33,229 nt of DNA. Origin: Sandaracinaceae bacterium. GTDB lineage: Bacteria > Myxococcota_A > Polyangia > Polyangiales > Houyiibacteriaceae. The DNA lies in contig JAAZAH010000059.1 of the NCBI GenBank assembly GCA_012514415.1, positions 1-33,229 on the forward strand. Direction: 5' to 3'. This document shows positions 15,314 through 23,486 of this stretch, in pieces (positions within the stretch are counted from its first letter, which is position 1; every line of letters begins with the position of its first letter). A program made the position numbers and the translations under genes. The notes under the pieces were generated by a model. That model was not told the origin of the DNA. It saw nothing but the letters and a program-made list of their open reading frames with translations, and searched no databases.

Positions 15314-15898
15314 GTGCGGTCGGCGATCCAGATTCTCCGCCGCGGCGGGGTGATCGCGGCGCCGACCGAGACGCTCATCGGGCTTCTCGCTGACGCGCAT
15401 TCGAAGGCGGCCGTCGAGGCCGTACTTGCGATCAAACGGCGGAGCGGAGAAGAGACCCTTGGTCTGATTGCCCCCGATCTCGAGAGCGTCGCCTCGCTCG
15501 CTCTCCCGCTCGAAGGAAAAGCTCGGGAGCTCGCTGAAAGGCACTGGCCGGGTCCGCTCACGCTCGTCCTCGATGCAAAACCAGGTCTCCATCCCGCGCT
15601 GATCCGCGATGGCGCCGTCGCGATCCGCATCCCTGCCGCGAGCCCCGCGCTCGACCTTTGTCGGGCCTTCGGCGGCCCGCTGACTGCGACGAGCGCGAAT
15701 CTTCGGGGCGGGCCCTCCGTCGCATCGACCGAGGCGCTCGATCCGGCCATCCTTCAGGCGGTGGATGGGATCCTCGAAGGAAAATCCCCAGGCGGTGCCC
15801 CATCGACGATCGCGCGAGTCCGTGGTGATCGCATTGAAGTTCTGAGAGAAGGGGCCATCGCCGCCGAAGCTTTGACTTCGGGCTCGTCCCCGCGTTAG
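15314..15898 (+). CDS. Sua5/YciO/YrdC family protein, probable L-threonylcarbamoyl-AMP synthase
   Basis: The family makes threonylcarbamoyl-AMP from threonine, bicarbonate and ATP for the t6A tRNA modification. The GTG at 15314 has GAGGTG 5 nt upstream and yields 194 residues, the normal TsaC length; the track's start at 15176 lies inside purD. Recognisable parts are GGVIAAPTETLIGLLAD, the lysine segment AIKRRSGEETLGLIA, HWPGPLTLVLD, AVAIRIPA and the TSANLRGGPS loop. The KxRP motif reads KRRS here, so the proline is missing, and the usual TVYGL reads TLIGL. It may be a divergent TsaC or a YciO/YrdC paralogue with a different role. It is the third gene of the purH-purD unit; a functional link is not obvious beyond co-transcription. 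Confidence 0.82.
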   Translation: MRSAIQILRRGGVIAAPTETLIGLLADAHSKAAVEAVLAIKRRSGEETLGLIAPDLESVASLALPLEGKARELAERHWPGPLTLVLDAKPGLHPALIRDGAVAIRIPAASPALDLCRAFGGPLTATSANLRGGPSVASTEALDPAILQAVDGILEGKSPGGAPSTIARVRGDRIEVLREGAIAAEALTSGSSPR

Positions 15899-15912
15899 TC
15901 TTCGAAACAGTC

Positions 15913-16176
15913 ATGACGCCGATCGATAACGCAGACGCCGCACGCCGCTTTGCTCGCCATATCGCGAGCGATCTCAGCCTCTACAACGAGGAGAAGATCC
16001 TCGAGGGGCTGGCGAACGACACCCTTTTCGAAGTCCTTGAAGACGAGATCGAGGAGGGGCGCGCCCTGTATAAAAAGCGAGTCCCGCCCGAGCTGTACGC
16101 CAAGAACTACTACGATCGCGCGCTCATCGATGTGCTCGTGCGATCCAAGGGGCACATTCCTTCCAAGGTCTGGTGA
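15913..16176 (+). CDS. small conserved hypothetical protein (87 aa)
   Basis: I have no functional name for this acidic, helical 87-residue protein (ARRFARHIASDLSLYNEEKI, EVLEDEIEEGRALYKKRV, DRALIDVLVRSKGHI). The sequence resembles short uncharacterised proteins that I associate with deltaproteobacterial genomes, a memory-based impression. It has no signal peptide, cysteine or membrane segment. The ATG at 15913 has no good Shine-Dalgarno; a TTGACT (15872-15877) with an 18-nt spacer to a weak TAGTCT might be a promoter with a very short leader. It begins 14 nt after the tsaC-like gene and converges with rluD, the stops being 3 nt apart. Strong codon bias and a clean frame support that it is real. 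Confidence 0.75.
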   Translation: MTPIDNADAARRFARHIASDLSLYNEEKILEGLANDTLFEVLEDEIEEGRALYKKRVPPELYAKNYYDRALIDVLVRSKGHIPSKVW

Positions 16177-16179
16177 GCC

Positions 16180-17124
16180 TCAGCGTTTGAGCGCGCGAAG
16201 CGCCTCAAGTGCGCGCTGAAAATCCGCCGGGGCCTCGCGCTCGAATCGGACGTCCTCGCCGCTCAGCGGATGTTGGAACGCGAGGACGCGAGCGTGGAGC
16301 GCTTGCCGGCCGAGCTCCCGACCGATGGCGCGGACGGCCGGGTTGGAGATGGAGCGTCCGTAGAGCGGATCGCCGAGGAGGGGATAGCCTGCATCGCTCA
16401 GGTGGACGCGGATTTGATGCGTCCGTCCGGTGTGGAGGCGGCATTCGACGAGCGCCGCGAAAGGGAGCGCCTCGAGCCTCCGGACCTCCGTGATGGCGAC
16501 CTTTCCGGCCTCAACGCGGCTCGAAAAGCGCTTTCGATCGCGGGGATGTCGCGCATGGAGGGTCTCGAACCGCTGCTGCTCGCGATCGAAGCCGAGCGCG
16601 ATGGCGTGGTATTCGCGGTGGATCTCTTGCGCCCGAAAGAGGGCGCCGAGCGCCTCGAACGCTTTGACCGTCCGCGCGATGACCATCAGGCCGCTGGTAT
16701 CTTTATCCAAACGGTGGACGATGCCGGGCCGATCCTCGTCTTCACCGCTTCGCTCGATGAGCTTATGGAGGATGGCGTGGACGAGCGTTCCGCTCGTGTG
16801 CCCCTTAGAGGGATGAACGACCATCCCGGCAGGCTTGTCAACCACGAGCAGATGCGGATCCTCGTAGAGGATGTCGATGGGGAGGTTTTCGGGCTCGAGC
16901 ACGAGGCGTTCGGATGGGGGCGCTGCGATTCGGATCTCGGCGCCCGCGATTGCACGCGAGGTCTTTGTGAGCGTTTCGCCATCCTGCGTGATCGCTCCCC
17001 CCTCGATGAGTCGCTGTATTTGGCTCCTTGAATAGTTCGGCGTATAACGCGCTAAGACCTTATCGAGACGCTCTCCGGCGTCCTCTTCGCGCACCTGAAA
17101 ACGCTCGATCGCGGTCGGGCTCAT
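16180..17124 (-). CDS. RluD-family 23S rRNA pseudouridine synthase
   Basis: The 314-residue protein has an N-terminal S4 RNA-binding domain (about 16-65; ERLDKVLARYTPNYSRSQIQRLIEGG). The RluA/RluD catalytic domain carries LLVVDKPAGMVVHPS and GIVHRLDKDTSGLMVIA, with the nucleophilic aspartate at residue 140 (Asp139 in E. coli RluD). ECRLHTGRTHQIRVH and GYPLLGDPLYG follow in the expected order. It isomerises uridines in 23S rRNA (or another RNA) to pseudouridine. Domain order and length fit RluD best among RluA/C/D, but exact target sites cannot be read from sequence. It starts 3 nt after the stop of the upstream exported-protein gene, indicating an operon. Confidence 0.92.
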   Translation of the reverse strand: MSPTAIERFQVREEDAGERLDKVLARYTPNYSRSQIQRLIEGGAITQDGETLTKTSRAIAGAEIRIAAPPSERLVLEPENLPIDILYEDPHLLVVDKPAGMVVHPSKGHTSGTLVHAILHKLIERSGEDEDRPGIVHRLDKDTSGLMVIARTVKAFEALGALFRAQEIHREYHAIALGFDREQQRFETLHARHPRDRKRFSSRVEAGKVAITEVRRLEALPFAALVECRLHTGRTHQIRVHLSDAGYPLLGDPLYGRSISNPAVRAIGRELGRQALHARVLAFQHPLSGEDVRFEREAPADFQRALEALRALKR

Positions 17125-17127
17125 GGT

Positions 17128-17865
17128 TCAGCGAAGGTCCGCGATCTTCCACACCGAATCTTCGAAGACGAGGAAGACGAGGCCGTCGCTTGCGTATTGG
17201 ATGACGGCGCGATCGTCTTCAATCTGAGCCTTGAAGGAGTCGGTTTCATCGACGATGGCGAAGAGACGAGCGAGCGCTGGGTCAGGACCGTCCTCGAAAG
17301 CCTCGCGGAAAACCTGCTCATTGAGCCCCTCGCGATCGCGCCTCGGAACGAAACGGATGAGAAGATCGAAGCGCTTATTCTGCACCGCGCGCGAAAAAGA
17401 TCGGAGCGCGAGCTCGGGCGTCGATTGAGGATAGGGGTTGAGGATGGAGCCATCGAGCCGCCATTCCCCGTCCTCGAGGTAGAAACGGACGACTGTTCCA
17501 TCTGCAAGCGTGAATCGGGCTTCAGCGCGCTGGGCCTCTGGTTCGCCTCGGAGCATCGAGGCGAGGGCGAGGCGTTCGCTCGGATTTTGACGAAGCTCGC
17601 GGGCGAAATCCTCCGGACTGACCTCGGCGCGGCTTTCCGAGGCGAGGAGGTGGTAGGCCGCGTCGTAAGCCTCGCGCTCGATGAGGTTTCCAAAATCGCG
17701 CGCGGTGCGCGAGGGCGTTGATGGCCCGCCGCACGCATTTTGCGTGAGGACAATCGCGACTGCGAATAAGACTAGAAGGCGAAGGCCTCTGGGCGAGGTG
17801 TCATGTGCGAACCCGCCATGCGAGCGGATGAGGCGAATCCAACGCGTTGAAAAAGAGCGATCCAC
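17128..17865 (-). CDS. putative exported protein/lipoprotein of unknown function
   Basis: This 245-residue protein is not one I can name. After a basic leader it has a hydrophobic segment (RLLVLFAVAIVLTQNACGG, about residues 29-47) ending at a cysteine. The QNAC sequence is a poor lipobox, so it may be a lipoprotein or a protein cleaved by signal peptidase I. The rest is soluble: two stretches (ARDFGNLIEREAYDAAYHLL and LALRSFSRAVQNKRFDLLI), each followed by beta strands, suggest two NTF2/SnoaL-like units, with DGEWRLDGS and EDSVWKIADL as similar closing strands. The start is a GTG at 17865 with AAGG close upstream; no other start gives a complete signal sequence. It is followed by rluD 3 nt later. 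It probably acts outside the cytoplasm, an odd partner for an RNA enzyme. Confidence 0.7.
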   Translation of the reverse strand: MDRSFSTRWIRLIRSHGGFAHDTSPRGLRLLVLFAVAIVLTQNACGGPSTPSRTARDFGNLIEREAYDAAYHLLASESRAEVSPEDFARELRQNPSERLALASMLRGEPEAQRAEARFTLADGTVVRFYLEDGEWRLDGSILNPYPQSTPELALRSFSRAVQNKRFDLLIRFVPRRDREGLNEQVFREAFEDGPDPALARLFAIVDETDSFKAQIEDDRAVIQYASDGLVFLVFEDSVWKIADLR

Positions 17866-17920
17866 ATCCCTTCTTTATCAGGCTTCGGTCTCCCACGCAT
17901 GGGGCAAGACGAGAGCGAAG

Positions 17921-17960
17921 AAGAAACGCCCGCTCCGATGCATTCGAGGCGGGCGTTCAG
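17921..17960 (-). terminator. rho-independent terminator of the Cys-rich lipoprotein gene
   Basis: Arms aacgcccgc (17925-17933) and gcgggcgtt (17949-17957) form a 9-bp stem. On the minus strand the hairpin is followed by TTTCTTCTT, a T-rich tail, and it lies about 70 nt after the stop of the minus-strand gene ending at 18030. Confidence 0.75.
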
Positions 17961-18029
17961 CTTCACGTTGGCTTCAACATCTGGACGAGGGCGAGGCGGC
18001 GAGGTGCGCCCCGCTCGAATCACAGCCGA

Positions 18030-19286
18030 TTAGCTGCAAGTGGGCTCGCCGGCGCTCGCCCCACTCGTCGAGGCCGACGCGCTCACGCAGGCGCTGAATT
18101 CGACCGTGACGCTCACGCTCGCGGCGGCCGCGGCCGTCGAAGCCACGGCATTTCCAAGCGCTTCGATCTTCACGAGGGCGCAGGCGAAGTTGTTTCTCAG
18201 GCCGGCCGAGAGGCGCTCCACCGAGCGGACGAAGGCGCCTGCGTCCTTGAAGAGCTGTCCGTAGCCCTCGACGACGAGGAGGAGCTTCGGAAGGTTGGCC
18301 TCGAGCGTATCGACGAGCTCCGCGGCCCCTTCGCCATCGGCGCGGACCTCGACGTGGATCGAACCCTCGGTGCACTCGGCGGCGAAGTTGGCTTGAGCCT
18401 CACAGCTCGCATGGCACTCGGCATCCCCTTCGCAGCGGGGCGGCTCGAAGCTCCCCTCGCAGCGGGGCGGTGAAACCTCCTTGGTGCAGCCGCCTCGGCA
18501 ATAAAAATCGCCACGCGCGTCACATTCAGCCTTCCCCTCGACCTCGACGCGGCATGAGCCTTCGCACGATCCCGAGCAGGTCCCGCTGCACGATCCTGAG
18601 CAGGTTCCTTCGCAGCTCCCCTTGCAGACTCCATCGCAGCGTCCATCGCCGCCAAGTTCGCCTTCGCAGGTCCCGTTGCAGACGCCATCACAGGTTCCGC
18701 TGCAGCTCCCTTCGCATCCGCCTTCACAATAGCCTTGGCAGCTCCCCTCACAGTCGGCGACGATGTCTCCGCTCAGCTCGCAATAGGCCTCGACGTTCGC
18801 TTCGCAGTCGACATCACACTCGACGGCGAACTTGCCTTCCTCGCAGCGGACGTGAAGCTCGGGCTCGGTGCACTCGATGTCGATCTGGCAGCCCGCCTCG
18901 CAATCGACCCGTGCTTGAGCGTCGATATGGCAGACCGGCGGGGTCGCGATGATGTCGATCTCGATGCCGAGCTCGAGATGAGCGGCGATCGCTCGGTCTG
19001 CCGCGCGGCATGCCTCCTCGACGCTTGCCTCGTTGAAATCGGTCTCGCCGAGATCCTTCGCGATGGAAGCGCACGCCGAGGCGACATCACCCTCGATCAT
19101 CTTCGCTCGCGTCTCGAGGAGCTTGGCGGCCTCGAGCGTTGCGTCGATATTCGCGGATAGGCTGGTGTCGCAGAATTTATCGACGTCTTCATCGCCGCAG
19201 CCGGCGAAGAGGAGTGCGGCGACGAGCGCCGCGGGGAGAAAGATGGGATGCGCAGTCCTGCGCGAGTAAGAATTGTGGAGGTTCAT
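18030..19286 (-). CDS. cysteine-rich lipoprotein with tandem C-x-G-x repeats
   Basis: The 418-residue protein has a lipoprotein signal peptide (PAALVAALLFAGC, Cys30 as the lipidated residue), so it should be anchored in the cell envelope. I count 39 cysteines. The N-terminal part to about residue 115 is helical and acidic. From about 115 to 290 cysteine dominates, with a central array of four-residue C-x-G-x units (CEGSCQGYCEGGCEGSC and so on) interrupted once by ELGGDGR. The C-terminal 120 residues are low in cysteine and predicted helical (LVDTLEANLPKLLLVVEGYGQLF), then Ala/Ser/Val-rich. No family name is known to me, but Cys/Gly-rich lipoproteins are common in myxobacteria. The array may be disulfide-bonded or metal-binding; this is inference. 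A terminator follows. It diverges from the TPR gene. Confidence 0.85.
   Translation of the reverse strand: MNLHNSYSRRTAHPIFLPAALVAALLFAGCGDEDVDKFCDTSLSANIDATLEAAKLLETRAKMIEGDVASACASIAKDLGETDFNEASVEEACRAADRAIAAHLELGIEIDIIATPPVCHIDAQARVDCEAGCQIDIECTEPELHVRCEEGKFAVECDVDCEANVEAYCELSGDIVADCEGSCQGYCEGGCEGSCSGTCDGVCNGTCEGELGGDGRCDGVCKGSCEGTCSGSCSGTCSGSCEGSCRVEVEGKAECDARGDFYCRGGCTKEVSPPRCEGSFEPPRCEGDAECHASCEAQANFAAECTEGSIHVEVRADGEGAAELVDTLEANLPKLLLVVEGYGQLFKDAGAFVRSVERLSAGLRNNFACALVKIEALGNAVASTAAAAASVSVTVEFSACVSASASTSGASAGEPTCS
18553..18752 (-). repeat. 12-bp periodic coding repeat (C-x-G-x array)
   Basis: This segment of the Cys-rich lipoprotein gene encodes about fifteen consecutive four-residue units with cysteine at every fourth position and glycine two residues later, giving a degenerate 12-bp DNA periodicity. 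Units differ in synonymous positions and in the variable residues (E, S, D, N, K, Q), so it is not a recent expansion. Confidence 0.8.
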
Positions 19287-19439
19287 GAGATCGGGTGCCT
19301 CGGTCGAAGGTTGACGTAGAACGACATCCCAAAGGACGTGGCCAGACTAACACCAAGCGCGCGAGAAAAGAATCACGCAGCGCGTCTTTATGAACGATTC
19401 GGGACACATCGAGGGAAAGCCCTGATAGACTACGGCGCC

Positions 19440-22400
19440 GTGAGTGTGCCGAACGAAAAGAACCTCGACCTCTCGCTCCTGCGCTTCCGAAAAGCGCCGG
19501 ATGAAGCCTCCGGTGAGGCCCTTGCCGAGGCACTGATTGCAGCCTCGCGCGAAAAGGATGCGCTCTCGATTTTCGAGACCTTGCGTAAACTCTCGCCGCG
19601 TGAGCCGCGATTTCCGTATCGGGCTGGAAAACTCCTTCTCGCCGCAGGGGATTACCCCGCCGCACAAAAGGCGCTCGTCGACGCTCTGCGTCTTGCTCCA
19701 GGGGATGCGGAGATCACTCTGAGTCTTGGGGAGGTCCTTCTAAAGCGCGGTGAGCCGCGCCGCGCTGTGGAACTTCTTTCGAAGCACCGCGGAGAAAGCG
19801 ACGCGATCGATCGGCTCCTCACGCGCGCCGAACGCTTCGCCCGCTTGAGCGAGATCGGCGATGAATTCGCCGAAGCGAGCGGTCCTCCAGCACCTTCTCC
19901 TTTTCATGCCGAGGGCTTTGACGCCGAGGGGTTTCTCGAGGATGTGCCGACCGAGATGCTCGCCCGCGAGGAGCTCGAGATGCTCCGAAAGCCGACCGAG
20001 CCGCCAAAGATCGAGATCGAGATCGATGAGGAGATCTTTACCGCCGAGGGTGGAGCGGATGTTGCGGCGGGTGGGCACGGCGGTGCGGATGATGGTTCGG
20101 AGAGAGGCGCACGTGATGCCGCCGAGAAGAAAGCCGCTCCGCCCCCGCCTCCGGTCGCCGCGCAGCCAGGCGCTTCTCCGCCGGCCCCGAAGGCCGCCCT
20201 CAAAGAGACCATCCCACTTCCCGAAAGCAATGAGCTCGCTGGCGCTCCAACCGGACGGGAGGGGGCTGGGACCGGAGCGTCGGGCCTCGCCTCCAGCGAG
20301 ATGCCGCCGCGCCCGAGCGCTCGTGATCGAGCCGACTCACCGGCAGTCGACGATGCGGAATTGGTCCGCGGCGTTCCTCGAACCGAAAAAAGAGCGAAGC
20401 GCCGCCTCCGCTTCTTCGTTGCGAGTTTCATTTTCGCGGCGCTGGCGGCATCGGGCGCCTATCTTGCCCGGCAATTTTACGAGCACGAGCAAGCGCGTGA
20501 GCGTCAGGCGCTCCGACAAGAGATTACGGCGGCGATCCTCTCAGCGGAGTCCGGAGAGGTTCGTGAGGCGCTCTCGCTTTCCGTGCGTCTCGGCTCCATC
20601 GACGAGATGCCGGCCGAGCTACGTGCCGATCTTGCATTCGGTGAAGCCGTTGCCCTGCTCGATCTCGGGGAGAGATCGAGCGATCAACTGCGCGCGCTCA
20701 TCCCGCTCGTCGAGGCACCTCTTCGGGAGGCGCTCGCCGCGACGGCCGACTATGTGGATACGGGCATCGCTCCCAAATCCGACGCGCTCCCGCTTCCCTC
20801 GACCGCGCTCGACCCACGTGCGTCCTATCTCTTTGGTCGGCTCAAGCAGATCGCGTCCATCGATGGGCTGGCGGATCTCGAGGCCGCTTTTCGAGCGGAG
20901 CGAGGCGCGGTGCGGTTGGCGCGCGTCGAACACGCCCTCACGCTCTTCATCCGCGGTAAGAAGCGAGAAGCGCGGACGATCCTGAGCGAAAAGCCCATCG
21001 ACGAGGCGCCCCGTGCGGCGGCCGTCGCCTCGCTCCTTGGTCTTGGCGAACCTTTCCAAGATGAAATCGAGGCCTCCTCGCCCTTCGATGTCTTTCTCTG
21101 TGAGCTTGCGCGCATCCATGCCGAGTATCGCGCGGGGCGCGCCGCCGAGGCGAGGGAACGGATCCTCGCCATCCCGCTCACCGAAAGCGGCCGCGGCGCC
21201 ATCGAAGCGCTGCTGCTCTACCGCGTCGCCGAGTCCACGGGTGCGCTTGAGCGCGCCAATTCCGCGCTCGAGCTTGCCCTCGAGCGTCACCCGGAGGATG
21301 CGGCCCTTCGAGCCGAGGCCGCGAGACTTGCCGCGCGAAGGGGCGATCTCGAACGCTCGAGCGTCCTTGTCGAGGCTCTTCCCCCCGAGCGCACCCGGGA
21401 GCTTCGAGCCGAACTCGCCTTCCGCGCGAAAGACGCGGAGGCCATCGCTTCGCTCGTCCAAGAGCTCGAGGCTGCCGAAGAGGAACCCAGCCTCATCTTC
21501 GCGCTGCGACTCAGACACGCTCTTCTTGCACGTGATGAAGTCGCCAGCTCACGCACGGAGGGCGGGAAAGGCCGCAGCGGAGAGCGGCTCGATGCCGGGG
21601 CCTTTGATGCGGCGGACCTCGAAGCGTTGAAAGAGAGCGAAACGCCGCTCGGGCTCTACGCGCTCGGTCTCTACTCACTCTCACTTGGCACCGAAGACGG
21701 GCGCGCGCAGGCAATCGAGCTCCTCGAGTCGGCATACGAGAGTTTTCCCAACGATGCGCTCCTGCTTCGAGAACTTGGAAAGGCGCTCCTCGACGCGGGG
21801 GAAGCGACGCGCGGTCGGACCTACCTGAGCGAAGCGAGCGAGCTCGGAGACGCTCGGGCAAATCTTTGGCTCATCGAGGCGCTACCTCCCGCCGGCGAGC
21901 GGTCCGCCGACGAAAGATCGGAGCTTCTCCTCCGTCTCGAGGCGCTCGATCGCAGCGAGCTTCGTCCCGAGGAGGCCGAACGCGCGCTTCGCCTCATCGC
22001 GCAGTCCGCCGCCGAGCGAGAAGATTACTCCCAAGCGCATCAGACGCTCGACACACTCGCCCGCGAACATCTCGCCGATGTTCTCGAACTTCGCGCCAAG
22101 CTCCTTTATCGCGAAGGCCGCTACGCGGAGCTCATCGAGCTCGTCGAGGCGCCCCTTCGGGATCTCGTCGAGGGAAGAGCGGGCGCACGCACTGAGCTCA
22201 TTCCGCTCCTTCCTCTTTATGGCGAAGCGCTTGAGGCCGAAGGGGAGGTGCGTCGCGCGGGACCTGTCTTCGAAGCGAGCGTGAAGCTTGATCCGGAGGC
22301 GACGATCGGCCGACTCGGTTATGCCCGGTCGTTCATCCGCGCCGGGAAGATGTGGGCCGCGCTCAAAGTACTTGAGCGGGCCGAAGAAACGCTCAAGGCC

Positions 22401-22661
22401 GCAGGGCTCTTCGAGAAGCACCGCGAGGAGTGGCTCTTTCTCAAGGGGCGCGCGCTCCTCGCGCTCGATCGCCGCGAAGAAGCGGAAGAGCCGCTCACTG
22501 AAGCCTCGAAGATCGAAGGAGTGCGACCCGAGATCTTCTTTTATCTCGGCGAGGCGCTCGCCGCCCGAAAAAGCAGCGAGGCACGCGCCGCCTACATGCG
22601 ATATCTCGAACTCGAGCCCGATGGCGCCCACCGCCGCCGCGCTGAGCGCGCCATCCGCTGA
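19440..22661 (+). CDS. large bitopic TPR-repeat protein
   Basis: With the GTG at 19440 the protein has 1,073 residues. The N-terminal part (about 320 residues, probably cytoplasmic) has two or three TPR-like helical pairs (DALSIFETLRKLSPREPRFPY, LLLAAGDYPAAQKALVDALRL), then an acidic and Pro/Ala-rich linker. One membrane span (FFVASFIFAALAASGAYLA, about 322-342) leads to a roughly 730-residue periplasmic part made of many degenerate TPRs, ending YLELEPDGAHRRRAERAIR. Such proteins serve as scaffolds for envelope complexes; no partner is identifiable. The track start at 19338 adds codons rare in this window (aga, cta, aca, ata), so it is unlikely to be coding. No clear Shine-Dalgarno precedes 19440; TAGACT lies 8 nt upstream. 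The AgmX-like lipoprotein gene follows after 11 nt, suggesting a shared role. Confidence 0.85.
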   Translation: MSVPNEKNLDLSLLRFRKAPDEASGEALAEALIAASREKDALSIFETLRKLSPREPRFPYRAGKLLLAAGDYPAAQKALVDALRLAPGDAEITLSLGEVLLKRGEPRRAVELLSKHRGESDAIDRLLTRAERFARLSEIGDEFAEASGPPAPSPFHAEGFDAEGFLEDVPTEMLAREELEMLRKPTEPPKIEIEIDEEIFTAEGGADVAAGGHGGADDGSERGARDAAEKKAAPPPPPVAAQPGASPPAPKAALKETIPLPESNELAGAPTGREGAGTGASGLASSEMPPRPSARDRADSPAVDDAELVRGVPRTEKRAKRRLRFFVASFIFAALAASGAYLARQFYEHEQARERQALRQEITAAILSAESGEVREALSLSVRLGSIDEMPAELRADLAFGEAVALLDLGERSSDQLRALIPLVEAPLREALAATADYVDTGIAPKSDALPLPSTALDPRASYLFGRLKQIASIDGLADLEAAFRAERGAVRLARVEHALTLFIRGKKREARTILSEKPIDEAPRAAAVASLLGLGEPFQDEIEASSPFDVFLCELARIHAEYRAGRAAEARERILAIPLTESGRGAIEALLLYRVAESTGALERANSALELALERHPEDAALRAEAARLAARRGDLERSSVLVEALPPERTRELRAELAFRAKDAEAIASLVQELEAAEEEPSLIFALRLRHALLARDEVASSRTEGGKGRSGERLDAGAFDAADLEALKESETPLGLYALGLYSLSLGTEDGRAQAIELLESAYESFPNDALLLRELGKALLDAGEATRGRTYLSEASELGDARANLWLIEALPPAGERSADERSELLLRLEALDRSELRPEEAERALRLIAQSAAEREDYSQAHQTLDTLAREHLADVLELRAKLLYREGRYAELIELVEAPLRDLVEGRAGARTELIPLLPLYGEALEAEGEVRRAGPVFEASVKLDPEATIGRLGYARSFIRAGKMWAALKVLERAEETLKAAGLFEKHREEWLFLKGRALLALDRREEAEEPLTEASKIEGVRPEIFFYLGEALAARKSSEARAAYMRYLELEPDGAHRRRAERAIR

Positions 22662-22672
22662 AAGGAAAAAGG

Positions 22673-23413
22673 ATGTTTCGTCTCTGTCTTCTTGGTGTCG
22701 TGATGGCGGGAGGCTTGGCCGTCGCCGGATGTGGAGGATCGGAAGCGAGCGGAGAGGCTGGTGCGATGGCCTCGGACGCGAGCCGCGCGGGTGCGGGCGG
22801 TGAGCGGACGTCTCGGCCTTATGAAGAGGCGGACGATGGCATGATCGTCGAAGGCCTCGATGGAACGATCCGCCCCGAAGCGGTCGAGGATGGTGTCCGT
22901 TCAGTTCTCCCTCAAATGTTCGATTGCTTCACCGCGCGCTACGACGATCTCGAGATCCTGAGTGGGGACGTGACGATCGGCTTTCGCATTGCGATCGATG
23001 GGCGGGTCGCTTCGGCGAAGCTCCTGAGCTCGACGCTTGGGGATCGCGAAACTGAGCGCTGTATTCTCTCCGCCGCGCGCACGATCCGCTTTTCGCGCCC
23101 GAGCGGCGGCGAGGCCGAGGCGACGCATTCCTTTGGGGTCGCTCTTCCGGAGGATACCCGCGCTCCCGAGGTTTGGCCCTCGCAACGAGTTTCGCGGCAG
23201 CTCGGCGGCGGTGCGGCGCTGCGCAGTTGTGGTCGCGGGGAAGGTCCGCTTACCGCCGCAATCTACATTGGTCCCGGGGGGCGCCCCCTCGCGGCCGGAG
23301 CGAGTGGCGATCTCGACGATCGGGCCCTTGATTGCGTTGCGAAAAAATTGTCCTCGCTTCGCTATGACGATCCGGGAAGCTACCCGGCCAAAGTGATCGT
23401 TCGCTACGAATGA
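22673..23413 (+). CDS. lipoprotein with two AgmX/PglI C-terminal-like domains
   Basis: The 246-residue protein begins with a lipoprotein signal (GGLAVAGCGG, Cys20). After a Ser/Gly/Ala-rich linker come two TonB-C-like modules. The first (about 70-160) contains MFDCFTARY, GFRIAIDGRVASAKLLSSTL and ERCILSAARTIRFSRP. The second (about 180-246) contains LRSCGRGEGPL, IYIGPGGRPLAAG and LDCVAKKLSSLRYDDP. Each has a pair of cysteines in matching places, as in the AgmX/PglI C-terminal domain typical of myxobacterial envelope and motility proteins (family knowledge). AAAGGAAAAAGG precedes the ATG. It lies 11 nt after the large TPR gene and is probably co-transcribed. The function is likely structural or transport-related at the envelope. 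A hairpin at 23429-23460 follows the stop. Confidence 0.82.
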   Translation: MFRLCLLGVVMAGGLAVAGCGGSEASGEAGAMASDASRAGAGGERTSRPYEEADDGMIVEGLDGTIRPEAVEDGVRSVLPQMFDCFTARYDDLEILSGDVTIGFRIAIDGRVASAKLLSSTLGDRETERCILSAARTIRFSRPSGGEAEATHSFGVALPEDTRAPEVWPSQRVSRQLGGGAALRSCGRGEGPLTAAIYIGPGGRPLAAGASGDLDDRALDCVAKKLSSLRYDDPGSYPAKVIVRYE

Positions 23414-23428
23414 GGCGAAGGGGCTCGG

Positions 23429-23460
23429 TGAGGCGCCCGTTGCGGAGTCTACGCGCCTCA
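23429..23460. terminator. possible hairpin terminator between convergent genes
   Basis: Arms tgaggcgc (23429-23436) and gcgcctca (23453-23460) form an 8-bp stem in the 73-nt gap between the convergent AgmX-like and small TPR genes. No T run follows on either strand, so intrinsic termination is uncertain. Confidence 0.35.
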
Positions 23461-23486
23461 TCCACCACCCAATCGCGATCAAGCCC

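Noticed and set aside
17772-18023. 83-aa minus-strand ORF beginning upstream of the exported protein
   Set aside because: It spans the terminator hairpin at 17921-17960 and overlaps the signal-peptide region of the better-supported gene in another frame.
18553-18752. CRISPR-like or intergenic tandem repeat
   Set aside because: The periodicity is 12 bp and in frame with a cysteine-rich coding sequence; there are no spacers, so it is a protein repeat.
19338-19439. Track start of the large TPR protein at 19338
   Set aside because: The extra 34 codons include several that are rare in this window (aga, cta, aca, ata) and no TPR character appears until after the GTG at 19440.
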